Part shown: positions 21,407-32,476 of the stretch, one piece after another
How the letters are laid out: the number at the start of each line of letters is the position of its first letter
Position numbering within the stretch: position 1 is the stretch's first letter
The notes under the pieces: generated by a model
The model's database searches: none
Told to the model about the DNA's origin: nothing
The model's input: the letters and a program-made list of their open reading frames with translations, nothing else
Source: Nageia nagi
Lineage: Eukaryota; Pinophyta
Reading direction: 5' to 3'
DNA: 64,000 nt
Assembly (NCBI GenBank): GCA_050084985.1
Contig: JBITNC010000001.1
Location: forward strand, 164,486,001 to 164,550,000
Position numbers and translations under genes: made by a program

Positions 21407-23094
21407 ATATTAGAGTTATTTAAAAAAATATGGATGTTATTTTTTTTGGATGAGGATTTTTTTTTAATAAATAAAAAGGGGGAAATAAAGTGATATTTTT
21501 TTTTATGTTTGCAATATTTTGGCAAATTTGTTTTTGCAAAAAAATGATAAAATGCAAAAAGGATGCATTTTTTTTATAGTTTTAAGATTTTTTTTTTGAA
21601 AAGTTGAGTATGTTTCTCTTTGCCAAATTTAAAGGTCATAACAAACCTTCAAGTTTCCCTTCATTCCTTTTGAGTGAAAGCTATGAAGTTAGACCTTAAT
21701 GGAACTTTGTCCCAATATCAAATTAAAAGGAATATAATTTGATGATTAAGCTCGAAAGGTCAAGTTGTATAATATAAAACAAAGATTAAGGGTATTTTTT
21801 TACTCAAATTACAAGATGTTATAATACTTGCACCCAAGGTTGAAAGATAATTAAGTGTGAAAAGTCTCTTTGGTGACTTTGATAACTTGATTCTAAATCG
21901 TAATCATTTGTGTTGGTAAATTATCCTCAAGGAGGATTGAAGTATGAATTCTTATTATGACTACTTAATCCTTAGGAGGATTGTTGTATTAGTGACTATA
22001 AGTATTGGCTTGGCATATTTGAGATTGCTTATAGTGAACTACTATTGCCATATTTTTTGCTTCCATGTTGAGAAGATTATATCCATGTTAATGAATTGTT
22101 TTCTATATTATTATTTACATGTTGGAATGTTACATTGGAGTGGTGAAAAAGGTTCACTCTTCTCCATGATTACAAATTGTCAAAATGGTTAAAATTACAA
22201 TTTTTGATGGAATTTGAATCCATGTATATGGACTAATGTTGTCTTATTCCATCATATGCATCTTGACTACTAGCATGGTCAAGTTAGCATTGTGTGGCTT
22301 ATGCATCTTGACTAATGGCATAATCAAATTTGCATGTTATGGCTTGTTCTTCATTTATGCTATAGTATGGTTGAAGGAGAACTTATATTTATAAATTAAC
22401 ATATTTGTAAATAGATAAGAACTTATGAATGTTTGGCATGTGGCTTATGCATTGCCTGTGATTTTTTTTATGAAGTTGGCATTTGATAATTTATGGCATG
22501 GTTAAGGTAATATGGTCATATAAGTATTTGATAGGTGAAATTATCCTCAAGGGGGAGAAATGAAATGTTATTATATTATGACACCTTCACACCAAAAATA
22601 AACATAAATAATGATATAAAAATAAACAAAAGTGAAAAAAAATTATGATGATTGGTAATCATGTTGTGCACATTTTGTGCACTTGTGGATATTTCATATA
22701 TCCTTGTTTGATAGTGCATTTATGTATCACTTGGTTGATCATGCATTTGGATATTTATATATCACATATTTACATATTACACATATGATATGATATATCA
22801 GGACTTGTTAGTATACACATGTGATATTCTTAGATATCATAGTTGATGATGTATGTCATCTTTGATGTTGTGCATATGTGTTTAATAATGTATATTAATG
22901 GTTTTGTTATGAGTTGCTTGTAGCTTGCAAGTTTCTTCTAGATATTGCAAGTTACTTACTTTGGGTATACATGATCATGAAGGCTCATCGTAGCAACTTG
23001 TTGGATAACTACTACGTGTACATTGAAACTGTTTATGGTTAATGATTGTATTGAAAATCATTTGTTAAAATGGTTAAGTAGTTGATCCTTGTAG
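21407..23094. other. Copia-4 interior, right part before Copia-3
   Basis: AT-rich, no gene recognised. TATCCTCAAGGGGGAG-like sequence at about 22545-22557 resembles the end of pol in the related elements. 22905-23094 is alignable with Copia-3 31570-31745 (GAGTTGCTTGTAG, GGTTAATGATTGTATTG), so it is the tail that precedes the 3' LTR of this family. It is interrupted by Copia-3 after TGTAG (23090-23094). Confidence 0.6.
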
Positions 23095-23567
23095 TGTTAA
23101 AATTTGTAATGAAATATTGTGAATATCTAGACTCCTTGTAAGTTCAATTAATCACTTAAAGGATATGTAGATACCTTAAGGGATTAATTGAATTCTTTAT
23201 TATGTGTGGACTTTGACCTAACCATGGGGTTAGTTGGTAGGTTAAAGTTAGGTCACACATTTATTGTAACCCTAACCTTACCCTTGGGTTAAAGGGAGGT
23301 TAGGGAGGTGCTCTCAAGCTATAAATAGAGGGCCTCTCCTCTTGTAAACATATCTAAGTTTTGGAGTAAGATTACTCTACTAGTTTGTGTAGGAGACAGC
23401 AAGAGAATAGTTGTAAGAGGGGCATACTTGAGAATTGAGATACTAGTTATGGATGTACTCCTAAGGAGGGAGGAACCACATTACACTTGTGTTATCTTGT
23501 GTGAATGTTGTGTGATTGAGCTTCCTAGTCTTGGACCTTGAGAATTAGAGTAGTGCTAATTCTTTCA
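23095..23567 (+). repeat. Copia-3 5' LTR with promoter
   Basis: Direct repeat of 31883-32355. TATA box TATAAATAG at 23320-23328. AACCCTAACCTTACCC lies about 55 bases upstream of it. Ends TTCTTTCA. Confidence 0.96.
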
Positions 23568-23569
23568 AT

Positions 23570-23582
23570 TGGTATCTAAAGC
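23570..23582 (+). promoter_or_regulatory. Decayed primer-binding site of Copia-3
   Basis: TGGTATCTAAAGC, compared with canonical TGGTATCAGAGC, two bases after the LTR. The tRNA-iMet type is still recognisable. Confidence 0.75.
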
Positions 23583-24360
23583 TTGGTGTGGAAGCTCTTC
23601 TTCTACATCTTGGAGGTTCTTCATCCTTCTTCATTCCTTTGGTGTGGAAGCTCTTATACATTTTGGAGGTTCTTCATCCTTCTTCATTCCTCATCTTACA
23701 CCCCATTGGTGAGGTAAATTTTAAGAGAAGGTATAAATTTCCTCCTCATTTGGTTATCTTAATGGATTATTACATTAGACACTAACATATTTTATGAGAT
23801 ATTGGAGCTTATTTTTTGCAAAATATGATCAAAATTGGCAATGCAAGCATTTTTTTTTCTAACCTCTTATGTTAGTAGCATTTTTTTTACAAAAATGCTT
23901 AATACATGATATACCTTTTTTTAAGAGGATACTATGCAATGCAAGTATTTTTACTAACATTTTGTTTGTTAGTAGTATTGATCAATAACTCTATTACAAG
24001 CATTGCCAAGGTGTAATAGTTACATAATACTTTATTTCTTCTCTAAATTGTCTTATTTTTTGCAAAATTTTAATGCAAATAGAGGGAAATAATTTCTAGA
24101 GGCAATTTTTTAAAAATTTTAAAGTAAACATAAATGAAAGTTCATTTATTTTTGCAAAAAAAAAGGAGGAGGGCTAAAAATAGAAATATAATGCTTTTAA
24201 CCTCTCGTGTGCATTTTTTAAAAGGCAACTCTCAATATTTTTTATTCAAAATTTAGATTTTTTGAGAGCAATATTTTTTATTTAAGGGGTCATGGATTAA
24301 ATAATAAAGTTTACAAAATCATATTATAAAAGTATGTTCAGCGATGGTCAAGAAAATTAA
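23583..24360 (+). other. Copia-3 leader, first part
   Basis: Begins with two near copies of a TTGGTGTGGAAGCTCTT block (23584 and 23639), homologous to the region next to the primer site in Copia-1 and Copia-2. The remainder is T-rich and non-coding. Confidence 0.55.
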
Positions 24361-24682
24361 ATGGTGGCTCCTCCCGCCCGCCACAGAGTCCTCCTCTCAC
24401 CCCTGGTGGCTCCTCCCGCCAGCCTCTGCCTCCTCCCTCACAACCTCTCCTCCTCTGTAGGCGGTGGCACACATAGGGTTAGTTTGACAAAATGCCTCAT
24501 TAAGATGCAGTCTTTCAATACAATGATCGTAGTAAATGAACAAAATAGACCATTGAAAGGGACTATAAATTGTTTGACAAACTGCATCATCGACCTCCAC
24601 TATCGTTCCTCATCTGCAGCTCGCGACGTACGATCGCCTCCAGCAAGAGTTCGTTCCCACTTTCCACATCAAAAGACATTAA
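24361..24682. other. GC-rich segment of the Copia-3 leader, origin unknown
   Basis: CTCCTCCCGCC-rich sequence with a duplicated GGTGGCTCCTCCCGCC (24363 and 24404), followed by a TTGACAAA...TGC pair (24486 and 24578). It does not resemble the rest of the family and abuts the WASH-like fragment. I see no product. Confidence 0.45.
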
Positions 24683-24952
24683 TGGATATCTTGAACTTGA
24701 TTTTATTATTATTGCACACCTTGTGCCAGAATGAGCATCTATTTTGGCCTTAGTAATTTTAAACCTGTTGGAGAGACCCTTAAGGTGCTGGTGCTTTACA
24801 CCCACCCTGTCTATAATGGTGTCGAAGATTTTGTCAGAGGCTTCTTGTAGATCAAGCAAAGCTTTGCAAAGCTGGTCGTAGTGAGCTAAGGAAGGACCAT
24901 TCAGATTTCTCCTGCCATCCTCAAGTACACGAAGCATTTTCCACACTTTCAA
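24683..24952 (-). pseudogene. WASH (WASHC1)-like WAHD1-domain fragment captured in the Copia-3 leader
   Basis: On the strand antisense to the element, a frame is open for 121 codons from 24952. Residues 27-50 read QLCKALLDLQEASDKIFDTI-IDRV. Residues 57-90 include LKGLSNRFKITKAKIDAHSG, then AIIIKSSSRYP. Known: the amino-terminal WAHD1 domain of WASH, the Arp2/3 activator on endosomes, has the same spacing of a DALQYLQ-S-IF helix, a second helix ending in an AKI motif, G-x-x-x-A-I, and SSxxYP. The match covers about 65 residues without gaps by eye. The rest of WASH (proline-rich and VCA parts) is absent. Inference: captured piece of a host gene, not functional. A chance match is unlikely but not excluded without a profile search. 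Confidence 0.7.
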
Positions 24953-24967
24953 CTTTCATGAATTTTT

Positions 24968-25080
24968 TTGCAGATAAGTTTCATGGACTGCAATGATCGC
25001 ATGTATGCAAAATGTGGAAGCCACGTGCAATTGTTTGATAAGATGCATGAAGCAGATAGAGTTTCATGGACTGTAGGACT
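24968..25080 (+). pseudogene. PPR-protein fragment captured in the Copia-3 leader
   Basis: Sense-strand frame ISFMDCNDRMYAKCGS followed by QLFDKMHEADRVSWT. The MYAKCGS...LFDKM.E.D.VSWT signature is characteristic of plant PLS-class pentatricopeptide repeat proteins, which are organellar RNA-binding proteins. Only about one repeat is present. A TTTTTTTGCAG splice-acceptor-like string precedes it (24962-24972). It lies 15 bases from the WASH-like fragment, on the opposite strand. Confidence 0.7.
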
Positions 25081-26951
25081 GTGTCTCCCATCCTCCTCAT
25101 GCGCATCAGCTACACCTCCTCCCTCATCGGTAGCCTTTCTCCCTCCTCATCTCAGTTCTCCTCCTCCCTCACTGGTAGCCTTTCTCCATGGTCTTTTGTT
25201 TCACACATTTTTTCATGGCCATTCAATCCAAAACACCATCCTCCTCACGTGCATCAGCTATGCCTTAATTGGCCAGCCTCCTACCAACCACGATGCATAG
25301 CAGTCTTCCTCCTCTTCCTCCTTCACCATCACCTCCATAGGTTGTCCTCTCAATGCCTTCATGCAGGTCATCCTCCTTCCCATGGTCAAGGTTGATGGCT
25401 ACCAACTTCTTGCAAGTCTTCTTAGTCACTTTAATGCACTTAAATGCATTAAGTTTGTTTAGTTGACTACTTGCATTTTTGCTCTTCCAAAAGCAACGTA
25501 TGCTTTTCTTGGTGGAAGAAAAAGGGGGGGTCATATTTTTACAACTAAAAAGCATTTACTTATTTTTTGACTTAGGAGTATTTTTTATTGTTTAATGCTT
25601 GAGGTAGGAGAAGCATTAAAATTGCATGAAGTAGGGGTATGGGTCTCCTAGTACAACTTGCACACATATACTTCTTAGGCATTTAATTTTTTTTACTTGC
25701 TTACAAGTCAATTGCTCCCATTAAATGCACTTAGGAGTACTTAGAATATTTCTAATATTCTACTCAAAATTGCATGTTTAATTTACTAAGGTGCACATGC
25801 AATCTTTAAGCATAGTAATTTAGTCTAAGTATGCTATTTTTTAAGTAAATAAGGGAATTTTTTTTTACTTAAAATGCATACTTATAAGATAAGTCTTAGC
25901 ATACAATTTTTTTTAGGGATAAAACTTTAAGTGAAAAGGGGGGAATCGGTATAATTTTTACTTAAATTTTATCTAGATCTTGCATGCTAGACTTGTGATA
26001 CATGTCTCTTTATCTTGTAAACCTTATCTAGATCTTGCATGCTAGACTTATGATGCATGTATCTTTATCTTATTTGAAGAATAAAACATGCTTAGGACTT
26101 AAATTTTTAAGTTAAATAATGCATAATGCATGATTACTTAATTTTTTTAAGTCATGGAATAATGCATGTTATGAATTAAATACTAAGTAGGACTTAGTTC
26201 TTTTTTAATTCATTAAGTGCTTGAATAAATTGAGCAAAATATACAAAATGTAAAAAGTCCTTTAGGGGTTAGTACAAAACCCATTGGACTTTTTAAGGTT
26301 TTTTCAAGCTCATGTGGATGATGCAATTTTACTTTACTTTATATTTTTGCACAATTTGCTTATACTTGCAAAAACGCAAATATTGAAAGTAACCCCTAAA
26401 ATGAACACATCCGCACGTATTCTTCCACAACATGACTTGTTTGGGGAGCCATAAGGTGAGGACAGAGCAGACTGGAGCCCTTTTAGTCCGAAGACCCGAG
26501 TGGTGGTAAGTCCGTCTTAATTGCCCCTAAGACCTCTATTGGATTGGACATAACTCTATTGGGTGGACAGGCATGTGTGTAGTGATACCACATGTCCGCA
26601 CGTCCATTCAGGGATTATCCTGATAACCTAGGAGGAAAATTGAAAACCTTAATCAAGATAATTAAAATGGCCAGTCCAAGATACATCGGATACTTGGAAA
26701 ATAGTTGGTACTTCTCCTTATGAGAGTATATTACTGACCAAGGTGAACTGGTTGAGGATTGGTAGTACCTGGGCTCCACCTTGCGGGCATCCAGGTGAAG
26801 GCCTAATTCTATATAAGAAAATAACCCCAACTTTATTCCTCAACAGATCGTGGTTTGCACATGTGGGACATGTTTACTTATGTTTGATTTGTATAGATGG
26901 AAACTTGTAAAAATTTGCATTCTTATTGCATATTTATTTTTTGTATAGACA
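25081..26951 (+). other. Copia-3 leader, gag-proximal part
   Basis: 25081-25380 is CTCCTCC-rich with tandem CCTCCCTCA..GGTAGCCTTTCTCC units. 25380-25560 is homologous to the Copia-1 leader (6740-6905). 26405-26830 is the conserved GC-richer block shared by all copies. No gene. Confidence 0.55.
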
Positions 26952-27344
26952 ATGGTTGAAACCTTCATACCCAAGCACATAGTCGACGGTTCAAACTTCG
27001 GCATATGGGAACCTCATATGAGAGCTGAGTTACAGGCAAGGAGGTTGTGGCAGATAGTAAATGAAGATCTAGTTGCTCCTACAGATGAGAAGGCCCTTGA
27101 AATTTACAACTCAAAGAATGAGTTAGCAACCTCAATGATCTATCGTGCAGTTTCAGATGACATCCTTCTCATGATCTCTTCCTCGACATCAGCAAAAGAA
27201 GCTTGGGATAGACTAAAGAAAATTTACCTTGGATCCAAATTTTCAAGAAAGTTCACCATTCTACAAAAGTTATTGCAATATCGTCAAGGAGAAGATGAAA
27301 GTGTCTCAATCTACTTGAATAAAACCATTGACCTTAGGACATAA
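26952..27344 (+). pseudogene. Copia-3 gag amino-terminal part
   Basis: Starts at ATG 26952 (MVETFIPKHIVDG) and runs 130 codons through LQARRLWQIVNEDL and EAWDRLKKIYLGSKF to TAA 27342-27344, where Copia-1 and Copia-2 have CAG. UBN2-type capsid region. No upstream in-frame extension is possible here. Confidence 0.9.
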
Positions 27345-29003
27345 CTGGTTGGATGTGGGTGCAATTGGATCAATGATGAGTTCATGGTCTTCATTATGCT
27401 TCAAAGCCTCTCTACAAAGTTCAGTAACTTTGTCACAATTATGGAGACTAGGCTTGATGATGAAGAAGATGTCATCTCTCTTGACAATCTTTCTAGACTC
27501 CTTCTGAAGCATGAGGAAACTTTGAATAAGAAAATATTGAACATTTCTCCAAAGGATAATAGCATTGCTCTAGGAGCAACCAAAACTCCTTTCAAGAATA
27601 TGTTCAAACATTATAAATTCAAAGATAACAAATCCTCATCTACCATCAAGAAGCACGACAACTTCAAGCAAAGAAATGACAAAGTTGGATCAAGCAAACC
27701 AACACCACAAAAAAAGTTTGATGGGAATTGTAACTTTTATGGCATCTTTGGACACAAAGAGTATGATTGTTGCAAAAAGAAATTTGCTCAAAAAGGCAAG
27801 GGAAATGCAAATGTGAAAAATTTCAATAATAAAAAGAAGAACAAGCATGCTGCTTCTATTGCCTACTACTCAATGACTCAAACTATTTCAAATGATTGGA
27901 TTGTTGATTCAGGATGCACTAATCACATGTGTTATGAAAAGGATAAGTTTGAAAATTTTCATAAGTACAACAAGGATACAGTTGTGATAGGTGATAATAC
28001 AGTCCTTGATGTTCAAGGAATAGGGAATGTGAAGATTCATGGAAAGGCGCTTGATAATGTCTTTTATGTGCCTAAGCTAAGGATGAATCTTATCTCTGTA
28101 ATTCAGATTACAAGGAAAGGATGTTCATTTGAGTTTACCTCACACTCCTGGTGTGTTAAGAAAGGACTTGCCACTTTGATGAAAGGATCAGTAAAAGATG
28201 ACCTTTATATTATGGATCAAGTACCTTCAAAAATTTATCTTACTACAAATGTGTGTTCAAAAGGTAATCTTTGGCATCAACGATTAGGGCACCTTAACCA
28301 CAAGAGTATTCAAGATATGAAAAATCAAGAACTTGTGGAAGGTTTACCTAATATTTCACCCACAATTGGTCTTTATGAAAGGTGCATTCTAGGAAAGATG
28401 AATAGGCAAAAGTTTGAAAAACATAAGGCAACTCGGGCTACTCATCCTCTTCAGCTTGTGCATTCAGATTTGATGGGTCCATTTCAGACTAAGTCTCTAG
28501 GGGGAGCTTCTTATGTTCTAACCTTCATTGATGACTTCAGTAGGATGACATTTGGTTATCTACTTGAGCATAAGGATCAAAATTTTGACCGATTTAAAGA
28601 CTTCAAGGCACTTGTTAAAAATCAAACTAATTTTAAGATCAAAATGCTGAGATCTGATAATGGGGGTGAGTATAATAGCAATGAGTTTAACGACTATTAT
28701 GTTAAACATGGGATCAAGCGGCAATTCACAATCCCATACACCCCTCAGCAAAATGGAGTTGCTGAAAGGAAGAATCGCACCATTATGGAAATGGCAAGAT
28801 GCATGTTAGGTAACCTTCCTAGTTTCTTATGGGGAGAAGTTGTTCACACTGCTATTCACACCCTAAATAGGTGTCCTACTAAAGCAGTTGAAGGAAAAAC
28901 TCCATATGAAGCATGGATAGGAAAGAAACCTAACATCTCACACTTCAGGTCTTTGGTTATGATGCATTTGCCTTCATTACCTCAAAGAAAAGAAAGAAGC
29001 TAG
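27345..29003 (+). pseudogene. Copia-3 gag carboxyl part, protease and integrase
   Basis: Same frame after the stop, open until a 1-base deletion near 28949. The zinc knuckle has lost its second cysteine (CNFYGIFGHKEYDC instead of CNFCG). Protease DSG is in DWIVDSGCTNHMC. The HHCC region has RLGHLNH but GLYERC, losing one cysteine. Integrase aspartates are in LVHSDLMGPF and LRSDNGGEYNS, with the glutamate in TPQQNGVAERKN. The glutamine before FTIPYTP is intact here, unlike Copia-1 and -2. Confidence 0.93.
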
Positions 29004-30247
29004 ACAAAAGATTAGAAAAATGCATCTTTATGGGGTATGATAATCAGCATAGAGGTTACAGGCTCTACTCCTCATCCCATAAAACAGTCTTTATTTCTAG
29101 GGATGTCAAGTTCAATGAACTTCCTAAGGATACGACTTCTCATGCTGAGATGTCTGATTCAGAAGATTCTACACCTGCACCTAACTGGTTGGATGATCAT
29201 GTAGGGAAGTCACCACAAGAGCAAAATTCTCTAGCTCAGAGAATTACAAGAAGTATGAACTTGAATAAATCCTTATTTGCCAAAATTGATAATACGAATG
29301 AGCCATCAACATTCAAAGAAGCTTCCAAGCAAGAGTGTTGGATGGAAGCTATGAAAGTTGAGTATGAGGCACTCATAAAAAATGAAACTTGGGATTTGGT
29401 TCCTTATCCCAATGAGAAAAATGTGATTGGAAATAAATGGATATACAAGGTCAAGTACAACTCTGATGGAGAAGTTGAAAAATACAAAGCAAGGTTAGTG
29501 GCCAAAGGATTCGCTCAAAAATATGGTATTGATTATGAGGAAACCTTTGCTCCTATGGCCAAGATGCCTACTGTCAGGATAATCCTTGCTCTTTCTGTAG
29601 CTCAAGGTTGGAAAGTTTTCCAACTTGATGTTAAGAGTGCATTTCTCAATGGTGACTTGGATGTAGAAATCTGCATGAATCAACCAGAAGGATTTATTCC
29701 AGAAGGAAAAGAATCTCTTGTGTGTAAGCTAAAGAAGTCTTTGTATGGACTTAAACAAGCACCTAGAGCATGGTACAAGAAACTTTTAGGATTCTTTGCA
29801 GATATTGGTTTTTCCAAGTGCTTCTCTGACTCAGATCTCTATGTACTCAATCAAGGAAAGGACGTGGTCTTAATTCTCCTTTATGTGGATGATCTTCTCA
29901 TAACAGGCAACAATATTGAAATCATCCAAGAGTGCATATCCAAACTGAAGGCAACATTTGAAATGACTGATCTAGGTCTATTGCATTACTATCTTGGAAT
30001 GCAAGTATACCAACATAAAGATTGTACTTATCTTAGTCAATCTAAGTATATATCAGACATCTTGCAAAAGTTTGGAATGGAGGAGTGTAGATATGCTGCA
30101 ATACCTATTTCTCCTGGAATTATTGTATCACTGAGCTCAGATTCTCAGTTGGTTGATGCTACAGCTTATAGGCAATTGATCGGTAGTCTTTTGTATCTGA
30201 TTATCTCTCATCCTGATATTGCCTTTACAGTGAATCTGATGGCATGA
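29004..30247 (+). pseudogene. Copia-3 reverse transcriptase
   Basis: Shifted frame beginning around the KCIF-MGYDNQHRGYRL junction. It contains ENETWDLVPYPN-type sequence, KARLVAKGFAQKYG, QLDVKSAFLNGDL, SLYGLKQAPRAWYKK and YVDD in LLYVDDLLITGNN. It ends at TGA 30245-30247, which replaces arginine CGA of MARFMQKP (C to T). Confidence 0.92.
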
Positions 30248-30846
30248 TTCATGAAAAAACCATATGTTGAACACCTCAATGCTGTGAAGTAAATCTTGAG
30301 GTATGTGGTAGGGACAAAGGATCTTGCTCTTAAGTATTCCAAAGTGCCCTCAATTGTTCTCTCAGGGTTCTCAGATTCTGGTTATGGGGCAGATAGAGAT
30401 GACAAAAAATCAACCTCTACATATGTGTTCAGCATTGGTCCAGGTGCTATCTCTTGGGCTTCTAAGAAGCAACCTACTGTGACTCTTTCTACCACCAAGC
30501 TGAATATCGAGCCATGTCTGTTGCTGCCAAAGAAGCTATTTGGCTGAGGCATCTTCTAAATGAAATTGTGTATAAGCAAAATGGCCCATCTCTTATTTCT
30601 TCAAACAATCAATCGGCTATCTCTTTGGCTAAGAATCCTGTGTTCCATCAGAGAATCAAACATGTGGAAATCCAAGCCCATTTTATCAGGGAGAAGGTTC
30701 TAGATGACATCATACACTTGGAGTATTGTCCATCTATTGAAAACTTTACTGATCTATTCACCAAGCCCCTTCCTGAAGCTCAATTCAGTAAGCTTAAGGA
30801 TTCTCTCAGGTTGGTGAAGTTGCCCTCAAGGGGGAGTGAAGTTTGA
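30248..30846 (+). pseudogene. Copia-3 RNaseH
   Basis: After a further TAA (30290-30292, CAA in relatives) the frame encodes LRYVVGTKDLALKYS and KSTSTYVFS. A 1-base deletion near 30498 then breaks TTEAEYRAM, and a new frame gives EAIWLRHLLNEI, NNQSAISLAKNPVFHQ and ends LPSRGSEV at the natural stop 30844-30846. One RNaseH motif, SDNQSA, has changed to SNNQSA (D to N). Confidence 0.9.
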
Positions 30847-30916
30847 ACTTTTGTTAGTGATGACAACTTCACCTCTAAGAGGCCTTTTTTGATTGTACAT
30901 TCTAGACCTCCATGGT

Positions 30917-31400
30917 GAGTTTGCTCTACGTGACAAACTTGTTGTATAATTGTTGTTATAGAGTGTTGATTATTTCATACCTCCGTGGTAAGTTTGCTCT
31001 GCATGACAAACTTATTGTACATATTTATACCTCCGTGGTAAGTTTGCTCTGCGTGACAAACTTGTTGTACATTTTATACCTCCATGGTGAGTTTGCTCTG
31101 CGTGAGAAACTCGTTGTACAATTTTTGAGCATATAATTAATATACCTTCGTGGTAAGTTCGCTCTGCGTGACGAACTTGTTGTACATTCTATACCTCCGT
31201 GGTGAGTTTGCTCTACATGAGAAACTCGTTGTACAATTTTTATGCTCTATACCTTCGTGGTGAGTTTGCTCTATGTGAGAAACTCGTTGTACAATTTTTG
31301 AGCATATAATTAATATACCTCCATGGTAAGTTCACTCTGCATGACAAACTTGTTGTACATTCTATACCTCTGTGGTGAGTTTGCTCTACGTGAGAAACTT
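30917..31400 (+). repeat. Array of nine stem-loop repeats, Copia-3
   Basis: Nine 24-base units start at 30917, 30990, 31040, 31089, 31155, 31204, 31262, 31328 and 31377 (a few may be off by 1-2). The loop is CTCTGCGTGA or a variant. Stem pairs: unit 3 AAGTTTG/CAAACTT, unit 4 GAGTTT/AAACTC, unit 5 AAGTTCG/CGAACTT. First-pair A-T to G-C and sixth-pair T-A to C-G changes are compensated on the other arm. Flanking blocks TACCTCCGTGGT and TTGTACA recur. More units than in Copia-1 (5) or Copia-2 (4). Confidence 0.88.
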
Positions 31401-31870
31401 GTTGTACAATTTTTATGCTCTATTAATAATCAACACATGTCTATATACAACAGGTGACTATGAGTGATGGCTTGGCATCTCCGTGATGACTTATAGTGCA
31501 CAATTAATCAGTTATTTATAAGATGGCATTATTTGATTATCTTATTTGAATATATGATGCATCTAACTAATTTTGTTCATGAGTTGCTTGTAGTACGCAG
31601 GATCTTCTTCAGAAATGCAGGTTACTCACCTTGTGAAAGCAAGCTCATGGAGACTCACATGTCAGCTTAAAGTTGATCGAATACTATGTATAGTGAAACC
31701 AGTTGTGGTTAATGATTGTATTGTAAACCATATTGTCAAATGGTAATGTAGTGAGTCTCATACTAGTTCTCAAAAAGATTCTCAAATATGTAAATGTTCT
31801 CATCTCCACTTGTATCTCTATGGAGGAGAACTCTCTCTCTTCTTTCTTCTACGCTCTATCCCAATATTGC
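31401..31870 (+). other. Copia-3 tail between hairpin array and polypurine tract
   Basis: Non-coding, conserved with Copia-1 667-1152. Includes GCAGGTTACTCACCTTGTG and a CTCTCTCTTCTTTC pyrimidine run near 31830-31850. Confidence 0.6.
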
Positions 31871-31882
31871 ATTAAGGGGGAG
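31871..31882 (+). promoter_or_regulatory. Polypurine tract of Copia-3
   Basis: ATTAAGGGGGAG directly before the TG of the 3' LTR. Confidence 0.87.
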
Positions 31883-32355
31883 TGTTAGAATTTGTAATGA
31901 AATATTGTGAATATCTAAACTCCTTGTAAGTTCAATTAATCACTTAAAGGATATGTAGATACCTTAAGGGATTAATTGAATTCTTTATTATGTGTGGACT
32001 TTGACCTAACCATGGGGTTAGTTGGTAGGTTAAAGTTAGGTCACACATTTATTGTAACCCTAACCTTACCCTTGGGTTAAAGGGAGGTTAGGGAGGTGCT
32101 CTCAAGCTATAAATAGAGGGCCTCTCCTCTTGTAAACATATCTAAGTTTTGGATTAAGATTACTCTACTAGTTTGTGTAGGAGAGAGCAAGAGAATAGTT
32201 GTAAGAGGGGCATACTTGAGAATTGAGATAATAGTTGTGGATGTACTCCCAAGGAGGGAGGAACCACATTACACTTGTGTTATCTTGTGTGAATATTGTG
32301 TGATTGAACTTCCTAGTCTTGGACCTTGAGGATTAGAGTAGTGCTAATTCTTTCA
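31883..32355 (+). repeat. Copia-3 3' LTR
   Basis: Direct repeat of 23095-23567 with about ten differences. TATA box at 32108-32116. Followed by the duplication TGTAG at 32356-32360. Confidence 0.96.
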
Positions 32356-32360
32356 TGTAG

Positions 32361-32476
32361 AACCATCTAATTTATATTACTTCACATAAGTTCTTGTATT
32401 CTTATGGATGAGAACTCTCTTACTCTTTCTTTCTCTATCTTCTTGACTCTCTACCCAATATTGCATTAAGAGGGAG
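32361..32476 (+). other. Copia-4 tail and polypurine tract
   Basis: Resumes the Copia-4 interior after Copia-3. The sequence GAGAACTCTCTTACTCTTTC resembles the tail of the other Copia copies. It ends in the purine tract ATTAAGAGGGAG (32465-32476) abutting the 3' LTR. Confidence 0.75.

Larger units (their letters stand above)
23095..32355 (+). mobile_element. Copia-3: full-length Ty1/Copia element nested in Copia-4
   Basis: LTRs of 473 bp (23095-23567 and 31883-32355) are flanked by TGTAG at 23090-23094 and 32356-32360. Sense is plus. Same family as Copia-1 and -2. The leader is 3.4 kb and contains host-gene-like fragments; the hairpin array has nine units. About ten LTR differences by eye. 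The polyprotein is broken by TAA 27342-27344, a 1-base deletion near 28949, TGA 30245-30247, TAA 30290-30292 and a 1-base deletion near 30498. Confidence 0.97.

Noticed and set aside
30917-31400. CRISPR-like array
   Set aside because: Repeats with short spacers superficially fit, but this is a plant retrotransposon, spacers are themselves repeated, and the unit is a hairpin with compensatory changes.
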